A stretch of DNA of 64,000 bases from Brevibacterium picturae (GTDB lineage Bacteria > Actinomycetota > Actinomycetes > Actinomycetales > Brevibacteriaceae): assembly GCF_900105045.1 (NCBI RefSeq), contig NZ_LT629739.1, forward strand, positions 2,604,001-2,668,000. The letters are read 5' to 3'. Shown here piece after piece: positions 52,850-63,558 of this stretch. Made by a program: the position numbers and the translations under genes. The first letter of the stretch is position 1. The number at the start of each line of letters is the position of its first letter. Under the pieces are notes generated by a model. It worked only from the letters and a program-made list of their open reading frames with translations. It made no database searches and had not been told where the DNA came from.

Positions 52850-54286
52850 ATGACAACCATCAATACCACCATCGACGCTGTGACCGCTCCCGATGCCGAA
52901 GCCCGTGCGCATGACGAAAGCACGACCGCTGACGGTCGCACGATCACCGCGCAGCAGCTCAGTGCTGGGCGGCGGGCGCACGAACTCGACCGGGCACACG
53001 TGTTTCATTCCTGGCAGGCACAGGGGCCTTTCGACCCGATGACCGTGGTCGCGGCTGAGGGCCCATATATCTGGGACGGGGAGGGGCGGAAACTGCTCGA
53101 TATGTCCTCGCAGCTGGTGAACGCGAACATCGGGCACCAGCACCCGAAGGTCGTCGCCGCAATCCAGGAACAGGCCGCATCGTTGTGCACGATTGCACCC
53201 CAGTACGTCAACGATGCCAGGTCCGAGGCGGCGCGGCTCATCGCCGAGCTCACGCCCGGGGATCTCGACCATGTGTTCTTCACCAACGGCGGTGCCGACG
53301 CCAACGAGCACGCGATCCGAATGGCGCGACTGCATACGGGGCGGACGAAGGTGCTCTCCGCCTATCGCAGCTACCATGGCGGAACCCAACTGGCTGTCAA
53401 CGTCACCGGCGATCCGCGTCGGTTCGCCAACGACTATTCGGCCGAGGGCATCGTCCATTTCATGCCCGCCTATCAGTACCGCTCCTACTTCGGTGCGACA
53501 ACTGAGGAAGAGGAAACCCAGCGAGCACTGCAGCATCTGGAAGACATGATCACTTTGGAAGGGCCGTCGAACATCGCCGCTCTCATCCTCGAAACCGTCC
53601 CCGGCACGGCGGGAATCTATGCGCCACCGGCCGGGTACCTCGAAGGAGTGCGGGAGTTGACTGCCCGTCATGGCATTGTCTTCATCGCCGATGAGGTGAT
53701 GGCTGGTTTCGGGCGAACCGGTCGCTGGTTCGCCGTTGACCATTGGGACGTGCAGCCTGACCTCTTGACCTTCGCCAAGGGCGTGAACTCGGGATACGTG
53801 CCACTGGGCGGAGTCGCCATCTCCGACGCCATCTTCGAGACCTTCCGTGATCGCGTCTACCCGGGTGGGCTGACCTATTCCGGGCACCCGCTGGCGTGTG
53901 CCGCAGCGGTGGCGACAATCACCGCGATGGACGAGGAAGGCATGATCGACAACGCCGACAGGCTCGGGCGGGACGTCATCGGACCGGCCCTGGAAGAGAT
54001 GGCGCAGCGTCATCCCTCGATCGGGGATGTTCGGGGCATGGGTTGCTTCTGGGCCATCGAACTGGTCAAGAATCGAGCCACACGGGAACCGCTGGCGGCG
54101 TATGGCGGCAGCTCTCCGGAGATGAACCGAGTGATTGCGGCGATGAAGGCAGGCGGCGTCCTACCTTTCGCGAACTTCAACCGGATCCATGTCGTCCCGC
54201 CGCTGAACACGCCCGATGCCGACGTTCGCTTCGGGCTCGAAGTGCTTGACGACGCACTGCGAATCGCCGACGAATACGTCAGCTGA
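52850..54286 (+). CDS. Class III omega-aminotransferase
   Basis: A 478-residue PLP-dependent class III aminotransferase. The PLP lysine is Lys310 in TFAKGVNSGYVPLGG, the Asp holding the pyridine nitrogen is in FIADEVMAGFGRTG, and the cofactor-phosphate loop is FFTNGGADANEHAIRMAR. It transfers the amino group of an omega-amino acid such as beta-alanine, taurine or GABA to a keto acid, giving a semialdehyde that MmsA upstream can oxidise. The N-terminal about 40 residues are an extra, acidic extension. The ATG at 52850 follows GAAAG. It is probably co-transcribed with mmsA across the repeat-bearing gap and controlled by PucR. Confidence 0.9.
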   Translation: MTTINTTIDAVTAPDAEARAHDESTTADGRTITAQQLSAGRRAHELDRAHVFHSWQAQGPFDPMTVVAAEGPYIWDGEGRKLLDMSSQLVNANIGHQHPKVVAAIQEQAASLCTIAPQYVNDARSEAARLIAELTPGDLDHVFFTNGGADANEHAIRMARLHTGRTKVLSAYRSYHGGTQLAVNVTGDPRRFANDYSAEGIVHFMPAYQYRSYFGATTEEEETQRALQHLEDMITLEGPSNIAALILETVPGTAGIYAPPAGYLEGVRELTARHGIVFIADEVMAGFGRTGRWFAVDHWDVQPDLLTFAKGVNSGYVPLGGVAISDAIFETFRDRVYPGGLTYSGHPLACAAAVATITAMDEEGMIDNADRLGRDVIGPALEEMAQRHPSIGDVRGMGCFWAIELVKNRATREPLAAYGGSSPEMNRVIAAMKAGGVLPFANFNRIHVVPPLNTPDADVRFGLEVLDDALRIADEYVS

Positions 54287-54302
54287 GAACTGTCCCCCGT
54301 CG

Positions 54303-54340
54303 CCGGGCCGATTGTGAGCGTCGCAACATTCTCGGCCCGG
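54303..54340 (+). terminator. Stem-loop after the aminotransferase gene
   Basis: CCGGGCCGA (54303-54311) pairs with TCGGCCCGG (54332-54340) around 20 bases, 17 bases past the stop codon. There is no T-tract. Confidence 0.6.
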
Positions 54341-54513
54341 TGGAGGAGAGTTCGGCCAGCTCAGAGATGAACGCAGAGTGACGTAAGTGGATTTGCGCGA
54401 AACAGCGGATGAAGAGTCGGGGAATTAGGCGGTAGACTCTCTGCTGATTGAGGTCGCTGCTCGCCAGCTGCATCATCCACGGTCCGAATTGTGTCTACGT
54501 TCAAGGTCGCTTA

Positions 54514-55878
54514 GTGGAAATCATCTTCGTCGTTGTGCTGGTCATTGTGCTGGCACTGTTCTTTGACTTCACCAATGGCTTTCACGACACGGCCAACGCC
54601 ATGGCGACTCCGATCGCCACAGGAGCGATCAAGCCCAAGACGGCGGTCACGCTGGCAGCGCTGCTCAACCTCGTCGGTGCGTTCCTCTCCACCGAGGTGG
54701 CGAAGACTATCTCCGGGGGCATCATCAAAGAAGGCGATGGGGGAGTCCAGATCACTCCGGACTTCATTCTCGCCGGCCTCATCGGTGCGATCATCTGGAA
54801 CATGGCGACGTGGCGCTTCGGCCTGCCATCGTCCTCCTCACACGCACTGTTCGGCGGACTGATCGGTGCCGCGATCGTCGGCGCCGGCCTCAACTCCGTC
54901 GACTTCGGCGTCTTCTTGTCCAAAGTGCTCCTGCCCGCAATTGCGGCTCCGATCATCGCGGGTGTGGGTGCCTACCTGTGCACTCGCCTGGCCTACTCGA
55001 TCACACGACGCAATGGTGAAGGAAAGACCGCTCACCGGGCACCATTCAAGTACGGGCAGATCTTCAGCTCCTCTCTCGTTGCTCTGGCTCACGGCACCAA
55101 CGATGCGCAGAAGACCATGGGCGTCATCACGCTCGTGCTCGTGTCCGCGAATCTGCAGGATCACGGAACCGGCCCTCATATCTGGGTGATCACCGCCTGC
55201 GCGCTGGCGATCGCCCTGGGAACGTATGTCGGCGGATGGCGAATCATCGATACCCTCGGCACGAAGCTCACCACCGTCAAGCCTGCTCAGGGCCTGGCCG
55301 CCGAGACGTCGACTGCCGCCGCCATCCTCGCCTCTTCCCACCTGGGCTTCGCCCTGTCGACGACGCAGGTGGCCTCCGGCTCGGTGCTCGGCTCGGGAAT
55401 GGGGCGCAAGGGCGCCGATGTCCAGTGGTCCACCGCCGGACGCATCGCCTCGGGCTGGCTGCTGACCATTCCGGCCGCCGGAGCAGTCGGCGGCATCGCA
55501 GCCGGCATCGCCCACCTCGGCACCATCGGGGTTGTCATCGACACGATCATTGCAGTCATCGCCGTCCTCTGGATCTTCCTGAGCTCGCTCAAGGCCAAGC
55601 AGACGGACCTCTCGAACTTCGACACCGTCGGCGAAGCCGTCGGTATCCGCGGCCGCAAGCGCAAGATTCGCAAGGATCGCAACCGGCGGCGGGCGGCAAT
55701 GAAGCGTGCCGCCCGGGCCGAAGCCCGAGACCAGAAAGCTGCCGACAAGGCGGACGCGAAGTCCGGTGGCAGCTCCGATGCTGATGCTGGGTCCGACGCC
55801 GATTCCAGCGCTGTGCGAACCCAACCGGTGGAGACAGATGCCGACGAGACACGTACAGACAAGGGAGATTCGAAATGA
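54514..55878 (+). CDS. pit: Inorganic phosphate transporter, Pit family
   Basis: A 454-residue Pit-family phosphate:H+ symporter with about 10 helices. The two family signatures are DFTNGFHDTANAMATPIATGA near the N-terminus and ALAHGTNDAQKTMGVI in the second half; GLPSSSSHALFGGLIGA is also typical. The C-terminal about 75 residues are a charged cytoplasmic tail rich in Arg, Ala and Asp. The GTG at 54514 (MEIIFVVVLVIVLALFF) is chosen because AAGG lies 7 bases upstream and the first helix starts there; the frame is open 66 bases earlier. A small membrane protein follows with a four-base overlap. Confidence 0.94.
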   Translation: MEIIFVVVLVIVLALFFDFTNGFHDTANAMATPIATGAIKPKTAVTLAALLNLVGAFLSTEVAKTISGGIIKEGDGGVQITPDFILAGLIGAIIWNMATWRFGLPSSSSHALFGGLIGAAIVGAGLNSVDFGVFLSKVLLPAIAAPIIAGVGAYLCTRLAYSITRRNGEGKTAHRAPFKYGQIFSSSLVALAHGTNDAQKTMGVITLVLVSANLQDHGTGPHIWVITACALAIALGTYVGGWRIIDTLGTKLTTVKPAQGLAAETSTAAAILASSHLGFALSTTQVASGSVLGSGMGRKGADVQWSTAGRIASGWLLTIPAAGAVGGIAAGIAHLGTIGVVIDTIIAVIAVLWIFLSSLKAKQTDLSNFDTVGEAVGIRGRKRKIRKDRNRRRAAMKRAARAEARDQKAADKADAKSGGSSDADAGSDADSSAVRTQPVETDADETRTDKGDSK

Positions 55879-56108
55879 TCGAGTGGAGCTCATTCCTCAT
55901 CGTTGCGATCGCGACCTGGGTGTCAGCGGTCGTCGTCATCACGCTCTTCTCCACCGCTGTGCGGATGCGGGCAGTTCACGTCGACCTGGCAGCCGAAGGG
56001 CAGAACAAGCCTCTGCTCAAGGTGGGCTACTGGGCTGTCTTCGGTGTCTGCAGCATCGCGGTGCTCGTCGGCGTCTACCTGATCGTTCCGGCCCTGCATG
56101 GCGCCTGA
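55875..56108 (+). CDS. Small two-helix membrane protein coupled to Pit
   Basis: A 77-residue protein with two predicted membrane helices (residues about 7-29 and 51-72) joined by a charged loop (RMRAVHVDLAAEGQNKP). It overlaps the pit stop codon by four bases (ATGA), so it is translated with it. I know of no defined function. Its coupling suggests a Pit accessory or stabilising subunit, which is inference. Confidence 0.7.
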   Translation: MIEWSSFLIVAIATWVSAVVVITLFSTAVRMRAVHVDLAAEGQNKPLLKVGYWAVFGVCSIAVLVGVYLIVPALHGA

Positions 56109-56146
56109 GGCCCCAGCCTCGCTGAAGGCCGACATACACTCGAAAC

Positions 56147-56822
56147 GTGAGTAAGTCGCAATCTGGTTCCGAGCTCTCCCCGGAGCTCCTGAGTGACATC
56201 GCCAAGGCGAACCAGAAACGTCTTGACCACTGGACGGAGGAGCTGGAGCGGAACGGTCATGTGGTGCTGCGAACCAGTTTCCTCAAACCTTTCGGCCTGG
56301 CCGTGACCTCATGGATATTCGTCGTTGGTCTCGTGACGATGTTCACCGTCACCCCGCTGGCCCTATGGAACCCCCCTATCAGATGAATTCGGTGGATGGG
56401 AGAAGTTCTTCTACGGCTCGGTGCTTTTCGTCGGGCTGATTCTCTGGTCCCTCGGCGCCGTGATGTGGACGTTCTTCTTCCCCCTGGTGCGACCGCGACT
56501 GATTGTGTCGATGTGGGGCATCCACACAGTCAGGTCGAAGCCAGGCGGACGATTCACGCTGTTCAAAGCTGCGTGGTCAGACATCGCCCGCATCGGTGGA
56601 ATCCGCAGATCGACCAATTGGCCGTTTCCGCCACTAGTGCGCGTGACGATCATCGCGGGAGGAGAAAGCGTGGAGCGGAAGACACTGCTCCGATCGCGCG
56701 GAAAGCCCGAGACGGTCACTGGCACTGTGAGCAGATATCTGCGGGGGCGGCCGCGCGACGTGCTGGCGTTTCTTGTCCAAGTACGGGCGAAGGTCGGTGA
56801 GGAGCGCGCCAGGGGCCTCTAG
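56147..56822 (+). pseudogene. Membrane protein gene frameshifted at a C6 tract
   Basis: Two reading frames are halves of one protein. The first (56147-56386) encodes a helical soluble part and a first membrane helix, then runs into a stop soon after a run of six C (56371-56376). With one C fewer the frame continues as SDEFGGWEKFFYGSVLFVGLILW, a second membrane helix (LGAVMWTFFFPLV) and a PH-like C-terminal part (SDIARIGGIRRSTNW) to 56822. Restored length is about 224 residues. It may be a real mutation, a phase-variable switch or a sequencing error in the homopolymer. The GTG start follows the pit operon by 38 bases. Function is unknown. Confidence 0.78.
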
Positions 56823-56896
56823 CGGAGAAGACGACAAGCCCGGGCGAGCATCCTCGGCATCAGGATGCCCAGGTGCAGATTACGGTCACACACGAA

Positions 56897-56931
56897 AATC
56901 CCCCAACCACCTCGGCGATGGTTGGGGGATT
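56897..56931 (-). terminator. Intrinsic terminator of pckG
   Basis: AATCCCCCAACCA (56897-56909) pairs perfectly with TGGTTGGGGGATT (56919-56931), and on the minus strand TTTTCG follows. It lies 49 bases past the pckG stop and between convergent genes. Confidence 0.87.
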
Positions 56932-56979
56932 CTCAGTGCGGCTCAAAGGCTCACTCAGAGTCTCAACGACTCAGTGCCT

Positions 56980-58812
56980 TCAGGCGAGACCCAGACGGCT
57001 GCGCAGGTTATCGACCTCTGCGCGCAGTTCGGCTGGAACCGAATCGCCGAGCTGCTCGTACCATTCGTCGATGAGTCCGAGTTCGGTCTCCCATTCCTCG
57101 GGCTTGATCTCGAGCGCCTTGCGCAGCTCCTCGTCGGTGAAGTCGAGTCCCTCGGTGTCCAGACCGCCCTCGACGGGGGTCAGTCCGAGTGGGCTCTCGG
57201 CGGCATCGGCGGTGCCGGCCACACGCTCGAAGACCCACTTGAGGACGCGTGAGTTCTCGGAGAATCCTGGCCAAATGATCGAGTTGTTCTCGTCGCGGCG
57301 GAACCAGTTGACGTAGAAGATCTTCGGCAGCTGGGCACCTTCGGTCTTGCCGATGTCGAGCCAGTGCTGCAGGTAGTCACCGACGTTGTAGCCGATGAAC
57401 GGACGCATGGCCATGGGGTCGCGACGCACGACGCCGACGGCTCCGGTGGCGGCAGCGGTGGTCTCCGAGGAGAGCACCGAGCCCATGAACACTCCGTGGT
57501 TCCAGTCCTTGGTCTCGGTCACGAGCGGCATCGTGGTCTTGCGGCGTCCGCCGAAGAGGATCGCCGAGATCGGCACACCGTTCGGGTTGGTCCACTCGGG
57601 GGCCAGGGTCGGTACGTTCGCGATCGGGGTGCAGAAGCGCGAGTTCGGGTGAGCGGCTGGAGTCTCGGAGTCCGGAGTCCAGTCGTTGCCGCGCCAGTCG
57701 GTGAGGTGGGCCGGCTTCTCGTCCGTCTTGCCTTCCCACCACACGTCGCCATCGTCGGTCAGGGCGACGTTGGTGAAGATGTTTCCGCCGGCTTCGATGG
57801 CGCGCATTGCGGTCGGGTTGGTGGAGTAGCCGGTGCCCGGCGCGACACCGAAGAGACCGAACTCAGGGTTGACGGCGTAGAGCTGACCGTCGTCGCCGAA
57901 GCGCATCCACGCGATGTCGTCGCCCAGGGTCTCGGCCTTCCAGCCGGGGATGGTGGGCTCGATCATGGCGAGGTTGGTCTTGCCGCAGGCCGAGGGGAAT
58001 GCGGCGGCGATGTACTTGACCTCGCCCTCCGGGCTCGTCAGCTTGAGGATGAGCATGTGCTCGGCCAGCCAGCCCTCATCACGGGCGATCGACGAGGCGA
58101 TGCGCAGCGCGTAGCACTTCTTGCCCAGCAGGGCGTTGCCGCCGTAGCCGGAGCCGAAGGACCAGATGGAGCGCTCTTCGGGGAAGTGGGTGATGTATTT
58201 GGTGGGGTTGCATGGCCAGGGGACGTCCGTCTGCCCTGCTTCGAGCGGAGCGCCGACGGAGTGCACGCACTCGACGAAGGTGCCGCCGTTGGCCACGATC
58301 GCGTCGAGGGCGTTCTTGCCCGAACGCGCCATGACGAGCATGGAGAGCACGACGTAGGGGGAGTCGGTGACCTCGATGCCGAACATCGGCTGGTCCGCCT
58401 CAGCATGTCCCATGACGAAGGGGATGACGTACATGGTGCGACCGCGCATCGAACCGGTGAAGAGTGGTTCGAGGGTCTCCTTCATCTCGTCAGGGGCCAT
58501 CCAGTTGTTGAGCGCGCCGGCGTCCTTCTCCTCGACGGAGCAGATGTAGGTGCGACCCTCCACACGGGCGACGTCCTCGGGGTCGGAGGCCGCGTAGAAT
58601 GAGTCCTTGGTGCCGGTCAGGCGAACGATCGTGCCGGCTTCGACGAGCTGGTCGGCGATGGTGGCCTTCTGCTCATCAGAACCATCGACCCAGACGATAT
58701 CGTCTGGAGTGGTGAGGGTGGCGACCCTGCTGACGAACGAGAGCACCGACTCGCTATCGGTCGGTGCGTTCTTCAGCTGGTCAGCGACGACATCATGGTC
58801 GAGGACAGTCAT
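56980..58812 (-). CDS. pckG: Phosphoenolpyruvate carboxykinase (GTP)
   Basis: A 610-residue GTP-dependent PEPCK that converts oxaloacetate to PEP, the entry to gluconeogenesis. The P-loop and reactive cysteine are in [14 protein letters not shown] (residues about 270-283). Other family features are the guanine-site region GPWCNP-like [15 protein letters not shown], and [11 protein letters not shown]. The ATG at 58812 is chosen because AGGAG lies 7 bases upstream. It fits growth on lactate and amino acids, for which this window encodes several genes. A CRP/GlxR-like site lies about 110 bases upstream. Confidence 0.97.
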   Translation of the reverse strand: MTVLDHDVVADQLKNAPTDSESVLSFVSRVATLTTPDDIVWVDGSDEQKATIADQLVEAGTIVRLTGTKDSFYAASDPEDVARVEGRTYICSVEEKDAGALNNWMAPDEMKETLEPLFTGSMRGRTMYVIPFVMGHAEADQPMFGIEVTDSPYVVLSMLVMARSGKNALDAIVANGGTFVECVHSVGAPLEAGQTDVPWPCNPTKYITHFPEERSIWSFGSGYGGNALLGKKCYALRIASSIARDEGWLAEHMLILKLTSPEGEVKYIAAAFPSACGKTNLAMIEPTIPGWKAETLGDDIAWMRFGDDGQLYAVNPEFGLFGVAPGTGYSTNPTAMRAIEAGGNIFTNVALTDDGDVWWEGKTDEKPAHLTDWRGNDWTPDSETPAAHPNSRFCTPIANVPTLAPEWTNPNGVPISAILFGGRRKTTMPLVTETKDWNHGVFMGSVLSSETTAAATGAVGVVRRDPMAMRPFIGYNVGDYLQHWLDIGKTEGAQLPKIFYVNWFRRDENNSIIWPGFSENSRVLKWVFERVAGTADAAESPLGLTPVEGGLDTEGLDFTDEELRKALEIKPEEWETELGLIDEWYEQLGDSVPAELRAEVDNLRSRLGLA

Positions 58813-58921
58813 GAGTGGTCTCCTGGTCAATCGGGATTACGGGGTTCCGCCTGGCGGGTGGTACATCTCCACCGTAGGACTCGAACGGCGCGGAAAATCC
58901 CGGTTTTGAGTCATCGGAAGA

Positions 58922-58937
58922 TGTGCATTGGATCACA
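58922..58937. promoter_or_regulatory. CRP/GlxR-like site TGTGC-N6-TCACA upstream of pckG
   Basis: TGTGCATTGGATCACA differs from the consensus TGTGA-N6-TCACA at one position. It lies about 110 bases before the pckG start, a position suited to cAMP-dependent control of gluconeogenesis. Confidence 0.6.
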
Positions 58938-59041
58938 AGAGCGTCCTCAAAGACGTGAATGACTCAAACGGATGACGTGTATTTGCATAGGAGTGACGTT
59001 TCTTTTCAATAGATGATTTCTCGTTCAAGCGGTGACCTCGG

Positions 59042-59059
59042 CACCCTCGCCGAGGTGGC
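59042..59059 (+). repeat. Dispersed element CACCCTCGCCGAGGTGGC, copy 2
   Basis: Identical to copy 1 and intergenic, upstream of pckG. Confidence 0.75.
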
Positions 59060-59278
59060 TCTCCCGTTCCAGCCGAACCTCAAGTGAGCGATTTCCGGGG
59101 AGCTCCAGCCGTGATGGGGCCAGTCGATCGCGACCGAGGTCGAGCGGATGGACTTCAATACTACGACTAGTAGAATAGAGAACAGTTGTCGTCTTCGCAG
59201 ACGACCTCGACCATGCTCTGTATCCAGAATCTTCTGACCGGAGCATCTTCGACCTCATCTGAGAAGTTAAGGAGCATC

Positions 59279-59665
59279 ATGCCCCGCACCACCATCGGAC
59301 TCGGTATCGTCCTCATCGCCGTCGGTGTCATCGCCTATGTCGCCACTGCCTTTGCCAGCTGGACTGCGCTCATCCCGGCCATTCTGGGCGCCGTCATTCT
59401 GATCTGCGGGCTCATCGGCCTGAAGAATCAGAAGCTTGGAATCCATATCGCTCTCGTCGTCGCCATCCTGGGCATCTTCGGCACCGCGATGAATGTCATG
59501 CAGGTCGGCGCGCTGATCGCCGGAGAAGCCGAACGTCCCGCCGCTGTGATCACCAGCATCATCACCTTCGTGCTGCTCATCGTCTACGTCGTCATGGGCG
59601 TCCGGTCCTTCATCGCCGCCCGTCGGTGGAAGAATTCGGCGCAGGCAGAAACCGCACAGCGGTAG
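59279..59665 (+). CDS. Small four-helix membrane protein
   Basis: A 128-residue membrane protein with four predicted helices (about residues 4-26, 28-48, 52-76 and 84-106) and a short basic cytoplasmic tail (RRWKNSAQ). It is mostly Ile/Val/Ala/Leu/Gly. The ATG at 59279 is set by AAGGAG five bases upstream. I do not recognise the family. Its neighbours (pckG, tRNA-Arg) give no hint of function. Confidence 0.75.
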   Translation: MPRTTIGLGIVLIAVGVIAYVATAFASWTALIPAILGAVILICGLIGLKNQKLGIHIALVVAILGIFGTAMNVMQVGALIAGEAERPAAVITSIITFVLLIVYVVMGVRSFIAARRWKNSAQAETAQR

Positions 59666-59766
59666 TCTGCTGACTGCCGCTTGGAGGGGTTGCGGAATGC
59701 CGTTCCGACGGACGCAGCCCCGCCCGGTCGAAGTCGCAAATGTGGCGAAGGGCACTCGGGCCGAAT

Positions 59767-59796
59767 TTGAGCTTGAGTGAATTCGGTGTGTATAGT
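59767..59796 (+). promoter_or_regulatory. Probable promoter of tRNA-Arg
   Basis: TTGAGC (59767-59772) and TATAGT (59791-59796) are 18 bases apart. Transcription would start near 59803, about 28 bases before the tRNA. Confidence 0.65.
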
Positions 59797-59830
59797 TGAT
59801 CGAGTTGCAGGGCGTGAGTCCGAGCGACAT

Positions 59831-59903
59831 GCGCCACTAGCTCAACGGATAGAGCATCTGACTACGGATCAGAAGGTTGGGGGTTCGAATCCCTCGTGGC
59901 GCA
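59831..59903 (+). tRNA. tRNA-Arg (anticodon ACG)
   Basis: The acceptor GCGCCAC pairs with GTGGCGC, and the discriminator is A at 59903. The anticodon stem TCTGA/TCAGA holds loop CTACGGA with anticodon ACG at 59864-59866 (A34 normally becomes inosine). The T loop is GGTTCGAATCC. CCA is not encoded. Confidence 0.97.
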
Positions 59904-59910
59904 CAATATG

Positions 59911-59951
59911 AAAGCCCCTCACCAGCACGAACAGCTGGTGAGGGGCTTTTT
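59911..59951 (+). terminator. Terminator after tRNA-Arg
   Basis: AAAGCCCCTCACCAGC (59911-59926) pairs perfectly with GCTGGTGAGGGGCTTT (59934-59949), followed by more T residues. Confidence 0.9.
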
Positions 59952-60049
59952 CGATCATGAACTCCTGCGTCGCGGAACGTCTATGCCGCTAGTCCCTACG
60001 ACGCGGAAAGCCCGGGGTGCTCGAGGGCCCCGGACGGTAGGATTGAGCC

Positions 60050-60853
60050 ATGGCCGCAATCATCGCCGATGACGGCATTCGTCTCGAGTGCACGCAGACC
60101 GGAGATTCCTCCGGGCGCTCCGTGATGCTGCTGGCCGGGTTCAAGGCACCGGCGACCAGCTGGCGCTATCAGGTCGAACCGTTGGCGCAGGCGGGCTGCC
60201 ACGTGCTCTCTGTCAATCTGCGCGGCCATGGCAGCGCCGACCACCCCAAGTCCGGTGTGACCATGGAACGTCGAGGTCAGGACGTTGCGCGAGTGCTGGA
60301 GTCTCTGGATCTCACCGATGTCCTGCTCGTGGGCGGTTCGATGGGCGGCAACACCATCTGGTCCTATCTCTCTCAGTTCGGAACCGAGCGCACCGCCGGA
60401 ATCGCCGTCGTCGACCAGACGCCGAAGATGCTCAACACCGCTGACTGGCCCCACGGATACTACGGCTACGACGCATCCAACGTGGACACCTACTTCGCCG
60501 AGGGCATTCCTCCCACCGGACATGGCACACCCGTCTGGAAACGAGGCAAACGCATGCTGCGCCTGCTCAAGGCGATGAGGGGAGTAGACCATAAGCTCAG
60601 CCGCGGTGAGCTCGCGCTTCTGAACGACCACGCGAAAGCCGACTGGCGTCCCGTGATCGAAGAAACCGCCGTACCCGTGCTCTTCGTCGCCGGAGCCGAG
60701 AGCGAGCACTGGTCGTCAACGCATGCGGCTGCATCCGCGGGGCTGGCTCCGATCGGATCGTCGGTGGTCATCCCCAATGACGGCCACGCGGCGAACATCG
60801 AACAGCCCGAAGTTTTCAACCAGATCCTGCTCGAGTTCGCGAACTCTCTTTAG
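60050..60853 (+). CDS. Alpha/beta-hydrolase
   Basis: A 267-residue alpha/beta-hydrolase fold protein. The nucleophile elbow is VGGSMGGN (catalytic Ser), the oxyanion region is LAGFKAPATSW, the conserved RGHG follows strand 4, and the catalytic His is in NDGHAANIEQP. An Asp or Glu around VPVLFVAGAESEHW completes the triad region. There is no signal peptide, so it is cytoplasmic. It could be an esterase, lactonase or dehalogenase-like enzyme. The 3' end overlaps the opposing alkylation-repair gene by 38 bases. Confidence 0.88.
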   Translation: MAAIIADDGIRLECTQTGDSSGRSVMLLAGFKAPATSWRYQVEPLAQAGCHVLSVNLRGHGSADHPKSGVTMERRGQDVARVLESLDLTDVLLVGGSMGGNTIWSYLSQFGTERTAGIAVVDQTPKMLNTADWPHGYYGYDASNVDTYFAEGIPPTGHGTPVWKRGKRMLRLLKAMRGVDHKLSRGELALLNDHAKADWRPVIEETAVPVLFVAGAESEHWSSTHAAASAGLAPIGSSVVIPNDGHAANIEQPEVFNQILLEFANSL

Positions 60854-61616
60854 CGGCAAGCAGCTCATTCCGCTGCTCCGGTGACAGATGCTTCACCAAT
60901 TCACGCATCGTCACGCCTGAGGCTCGATGGGCGCGCGGCAGCATCCAGTCGAAGACCAGCTCCGGCCGTTTGCGAGCGGCGTCGCGCAACACCCACCCGA
61001 TTGCCTTTCGGATAAAGAACTCCTTCTCATCGAGCATTTCATCAGCGAAGCGCGCGAACCGAGCGAAGTCTCCTCGGCCTTCCCGCAGAGGTCGAAGGTG
61101 AGCCAGCAGCGCCGAGCGTCGGATCCAGAAATCTTCGTCGACCGCCCAGCGCTCGAGCACAGGACCGAAGCCCTCGTCATGTTCGCTCAGAGGGCCGATG
61201 ACATCGCAGGCCAGGGGATCGACGAGTGCCCAGGTGCGTGCCTGACGCAACAGTCGTTCGAAGAAGTCACTGTCACCGGCGCCGAGGCGGTCCTTCGTTT
61301 GGATGAGCACCATCGTCGCCGCACTGCGGAGTTCGTAGACCGGAGCCCCGCTGGTCACTCCGCCCATGCCGTCCGCATCGCTTGCGGAGTTCCAAAGCAC
61401 CTCGGCGAGAGCAATCACCGTGTCGTGGTCCAACTCCACTCCTCGCAACGCCTCGCGCACCACTGCGCGAGTCGCCGGCACGCCAACGCCAGAGTGGACG
61501 AGCTCGCTCTTGAGGTACGCCCGCTCTTTGGAAGCGCGTGCGGAGCTGCCACGGGCGCGAAGCTCGCAATCGATCACCTCGGCGAGGGAATGCGCTTCGG
61601 ACGCCGCTGATGTCAT
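60816..61616 (-). CDS. DNA alkylation repair protein (AlkD-like HEAT protein)
   Basis: A 266-residue all-helical protein with HEAT-like repeats. DFWIRRSALLAHLRPL and EKEFFIRKAIGWVLRDAARKRPELV match the conserved repeats of AlkC/AlkD-type DNA glycosylases, which remove bulky or cationic alkylated bases without base flipping. The start at 61616 (MTSAASEAHSLAEV) is accepted. It converges with the alpha/beta-hydrolase gene and the coding ends overlap. Confidence 0.87.
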   Translation of the reverse strand: MTSAASEAHSLAEVIDCELRARGSSARASKERAYLKSELVHSGVGVPATRAVVREALRGVELDHDTVIALAEVLWNSASDADGMGGVTSGAPVYELRSAATMVLIQTKDRLGAGDSDFFERLLRQARTWALVDPLACDVIGPLSEHDEGFGPVLERWAVDEDFWIRRSALLAHLRPLREGRGDFARFARFADEMLDEKEFFIRKAIGWVLRDAARKRPELVFDWMLPRAHRASGVTMRELVKHLSPEQRNELLAAKESSRTRAGSG

Positions 61617-61782
61617 GGCACGATCATCCCACTTCGCGCCGGAGGCGGCTCAACGGTCGTTAAATGGTGGTCGATCCAAGCGCTCAGATCGACCAGGACT
61701 GACCGACTATTCTGCACTTTCTGCACCGAAGGGGAGGTGTCGATGAAGGAAGCACCAAGTGACGGCCGCCCGAGCACGGAAA

Positions 61783-61820
61783 AGCCCACGCACTCAGTGA
61801 AGTGACTGTGTGCGTGGGCT
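61783..61820 (-). terminator. Intrinsic terminator of argG
   Basis: AGCCCACGCAC (61783-61793) pairs perfectly with GTGCGTGGGCT (61810-61820), and on the minus strand TTTTCC follows. It lies 41 bases past the argG stop. Confidence 0.83.
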
Positions 61821-61860
61821 TCGAGGACCACTGAGCCGTTGCCGGCTGTGCAGGTCCTGT

Positions 61861-63309
<1,449 letters not shown>

Positions 63310-63367
63310 TCATGTCGAATTGTTATGCATGGATATGTATTTTTATGTGCAGTGGTGGAAGGTCAGC

Positions 63368-63382
63368 CCCTCGCCGAGGTGG
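63368..63382 (+). repeat. Dispersed element CCCTCGCCGAGGTGG, copy 3
   Basis: Shares 15 bases with copies 1 and 2. It lies in the gap between argG and the CPBP-like gene. Confidence 0.72.
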
Positions 63383-63558
63383 TCGCGGGCCGGAGGGCGC
63401 GGACAGATCGGACTGCTCGGCCATGCGAACGAGACCGATTTCATCCAGCCGGCGGAGGTGCGCATCGGTTCGGCAACGTAGGTTGGACTGTGAGAGTCAG
63501 TGAAGGGCTGAAGCGTCGGCGCAGAGCTGAGGCATCGGTGCAGGATCGGGGGAGAGCC

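Larger units (their letters stand above)
58813..59278. other. Divergent control region between pckG and a small membrane protein gene
   Basis: About 465 bases with no convincing gene. It holds a CRP/GlxR-like palindrome at 58922-58937, a copy of the dispersed CACCCTCGCCGAGGTGGC element at 59042-59059, and an inverted repeat TACTA-CGAC-TAGTA at 59159-59172, about 107 bases before the membrane protein start and a possible operator for it. Confidence 0.6.

Noticed and set aside
57364..58602. A 412-residue frame antisense to pckG
   Set aside because: Its composition (Gly/Val/Arg/His-rich) mirrors the codon pattern of pckG, and it has no start signal or domain.
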